Shown here piece by piece: positions 52,815-53,451 of a DNA stretch of 53,451 bases. How positions within the stretch are numbered: position 1 is the first letter of the stretch; each line of letters starts with the position of its first letter. Under the pieces are notes generated by a model, which was given only the letters and a program-made list of their open reading frames with translations, was not told where the DNA came from and did not search any database. Source of the DNA: a virus. The stretch lies in the IMG/VR virus record IMGVR_UViG_3300030333_004406, positions 1 through 53,451 of that record. One strand, given 5' to 3'. Position numbers and translations under genes: made by a program.

Positions 52815-53267
52815 TTATTGAGTTCTAGTAAATACCCACGATTCAAGACCGTTTGTAGCGGTTCCACCTACTGCATCCATAATTAGATCTGCAGTGAAAT
52901 CCCAAGGAAACCATGCAAATTCTCCTGGTTTTAGTGTCATTAATCTATCAGCCGCTCCATCAGCTTCTAGTGCTGCCGTAGATGCTTTATGACCAATAAG
53001 TATATTATACGATGCATGTAAATTTTTAACATATACAAATCCACCATCTGTACCAGATGTTTCAGCACCATCTGTAAATGCAGCTTCATCCCAAAGAACT
53101 TGATCATCTGCTACTGTTGGTGAAACTATTTTTGATTGAACAGCTGTAACATCTAAAGAATCTGTAGCTGATAGTGATAGTGCTATACTTAATGGTCCAG
53201 CGTCCGCGCTAGGCGTGTATGTTGAAGCATTTGCTGTTATTGATAATGTTGGTTTTATTATTCCCAT
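52815..53267 (-). CDS. Virion-type protein, tandem paralogue, 150 aa
   Basis: The first gene of the minus-strand block. It begins MGIIKPTLSITANASTYTPS and ends LKPGEFAWFPWDFTADLIMD with ESWVFTRTQ. It is a shorter relative of the following gene, with the same N-terminal SITA and C-terminal FPWD patterns and a different central segment (YVKNLHASYNILIGHK versus YMKNTDTSGTDSIYVG). This is a local duplication. The protein is probably a small decoration or tail subunit. The interval upstream of it (53268-53451) may hold its promoter. Confidence 0.55.
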   Translation of the reverse strand: MGIIKPTLSITANASTYTPSADAGPLSIALSLSATDSLDVTAVQSKIVSPTVADDQVLWDEAAFTDGAETSGTDGGFVYVKNLHASYNILIGHKASTAALEADGAADRLMTLKPGEFAWFPWDFTADLIMDAVGGTATNGLESWVFTRTQ

Positions 53268-53451
53268 TTTAGTTTATTTTTTAAGCTTAATATTTTGTAC
53301 GATCTTGTCGTTTTTCTACAATTAAGATAATTACACAGAAGATTTGATATTTACTATGACATAAGCAGTTACTCATATACTTAACCGGGTATATGTCACT
53401 ATATAATCCCCGTATTGTAAATATTTAGGTTCTGCATCGCCCCCTCCCCCC
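53268..53451. promoter_or_regulatory. Right-end noncoding interval with inverted repeat and terminal poly-C
   Basis: This 184-base interval precedes the first gene of the minus-strand block. It has a perfect 7-bp inverted repeat, CATATAC (53374-53380) and GTATATG (53389-53395), separated by TTAACCGG. No TAnnTTTG -7 box is clear. On the minus strand, GTAACT and ATAGTAAAT occur near the repeat, recalling the 23-bp element but with a longer gap. It ends in CCCCC-T-CCCCCC (53440-53451), a low-complexity tract that may be an assembly edge artefact. It may contain the main late promoter; nothing firmer can be read. Confidence 0.4.

Noticed and set aside
53386-53412. Plus-strand GTCACTATATAA resembling the CACTATA core of single-subunit phage promoters
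   Set aside because: Only a short AT-rich match and no such polymerase is seen in the window; chance is likely.
1-53451. CRISPR arrays, tRNA genes, integrase or attachment sites
   Set aside because: No regularly spaced repeats, cloverleaf-like sequence or recombinase motif was seen by reading; absence of tRNAs would need a dedicated search to be certain.

Overview
The window reads as a large piece of an uncultured tailed-phage genome, most likely a short-tailed (podovirus-like) phage of a marine flavobacterium. It is AT-rich and very tightly packed. Starts are preceded by A/T-rich sequence rather than Shine-Dalgarno boxes, as is usual in Bacteroidota. The virion genes resemble those I know from crAss-like and Cellulophaga-type phages: an MVRIDNVYQ-type ring protein, a KHSFTTGRMNKDLDER-type nozzle protein, and a KWIGQHIWDF-type fibre. 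A protein ending in a type IX secretion (T9SS)-like tail and signal peptides of the type ending in AQ also point to a Flavobacteriia host. No integrase, rRNA, tRNA or CRISPR array was seen. No stretch longer than 300 bases lacks a gene.

Layout. At the left end, two plus-strand genes finish: the C-terminal part of a B12-dependent ribonucleotide reductase (nrdJ) and a 59-residue histone H1-like (Hc1-type) protein. They stop at a strong hairpin terminator near 624-647. Everything from 53267 down to 713 is on the minus strand, so about 52 kb of genes are read in one direction toward that terminator.

In transcription order (right to left): two paralogous small virion-type proteins and a group of small basic or metallopeptidase-like proteins (53267-50334); a phage groEL-groES pair in reversed order (50290-48478); a virion-type protein, a winged-helix protein, a three-TM-type holin and another virion-type protein (48360-45922); small unknowns, one possibly GroES-like, a candidate small terminase, a YkgJ-type cysteine-cluster protein and the large terminase (45888-42069); portal, scaffold-like protein and major capsid protein (42072-36938), ending at a strong terminator; a conserved unknown with a terminator on each side; neck/ring proteins and a 2250-residue nozzle-like protein (35929-27491); further tail proteins and two internal virion proteins (27481-22959); a 3978-residue giant polyvalent protein (22935-10999); a repeat-rich 1375-residue fibre and a MAM-like tail protein (10468-4818); and finally a lysis and export cluster (4503-713) with a DUF5675 protein, a 43-residue basic protein, a predicted outer-membrane beta-barrel, a secreted LDLa/T9SS-like protein, a staphylococcal-nuclease homologue, a membrane coiled-coil protein and an exported thioredoxin-fold protein lacking CxxC.

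How they work together. The centre builds the head and packages DNA, with the chaperonin pair probably helping to fold large virion proteins. The next block builds the short tail and the proteins expected to be ejected with DNA. The giant protein carries a zincin HExxH motif, a P-loop kinase nested inside a HAD phosphatase, and a tandem Cys3His tail, so it is the best candidate for an injected multi-effector. The last block looks devoted to the host envelope. Two genes are not obvious from longer-ORF searches and were added here: a 59-residue Cys-rich gene at 10781-10960 and a 43-residue basic gene at 3875-4006. A near-identical 23-bp palindrome lies just before two genes and may be a phage promoter or operator.
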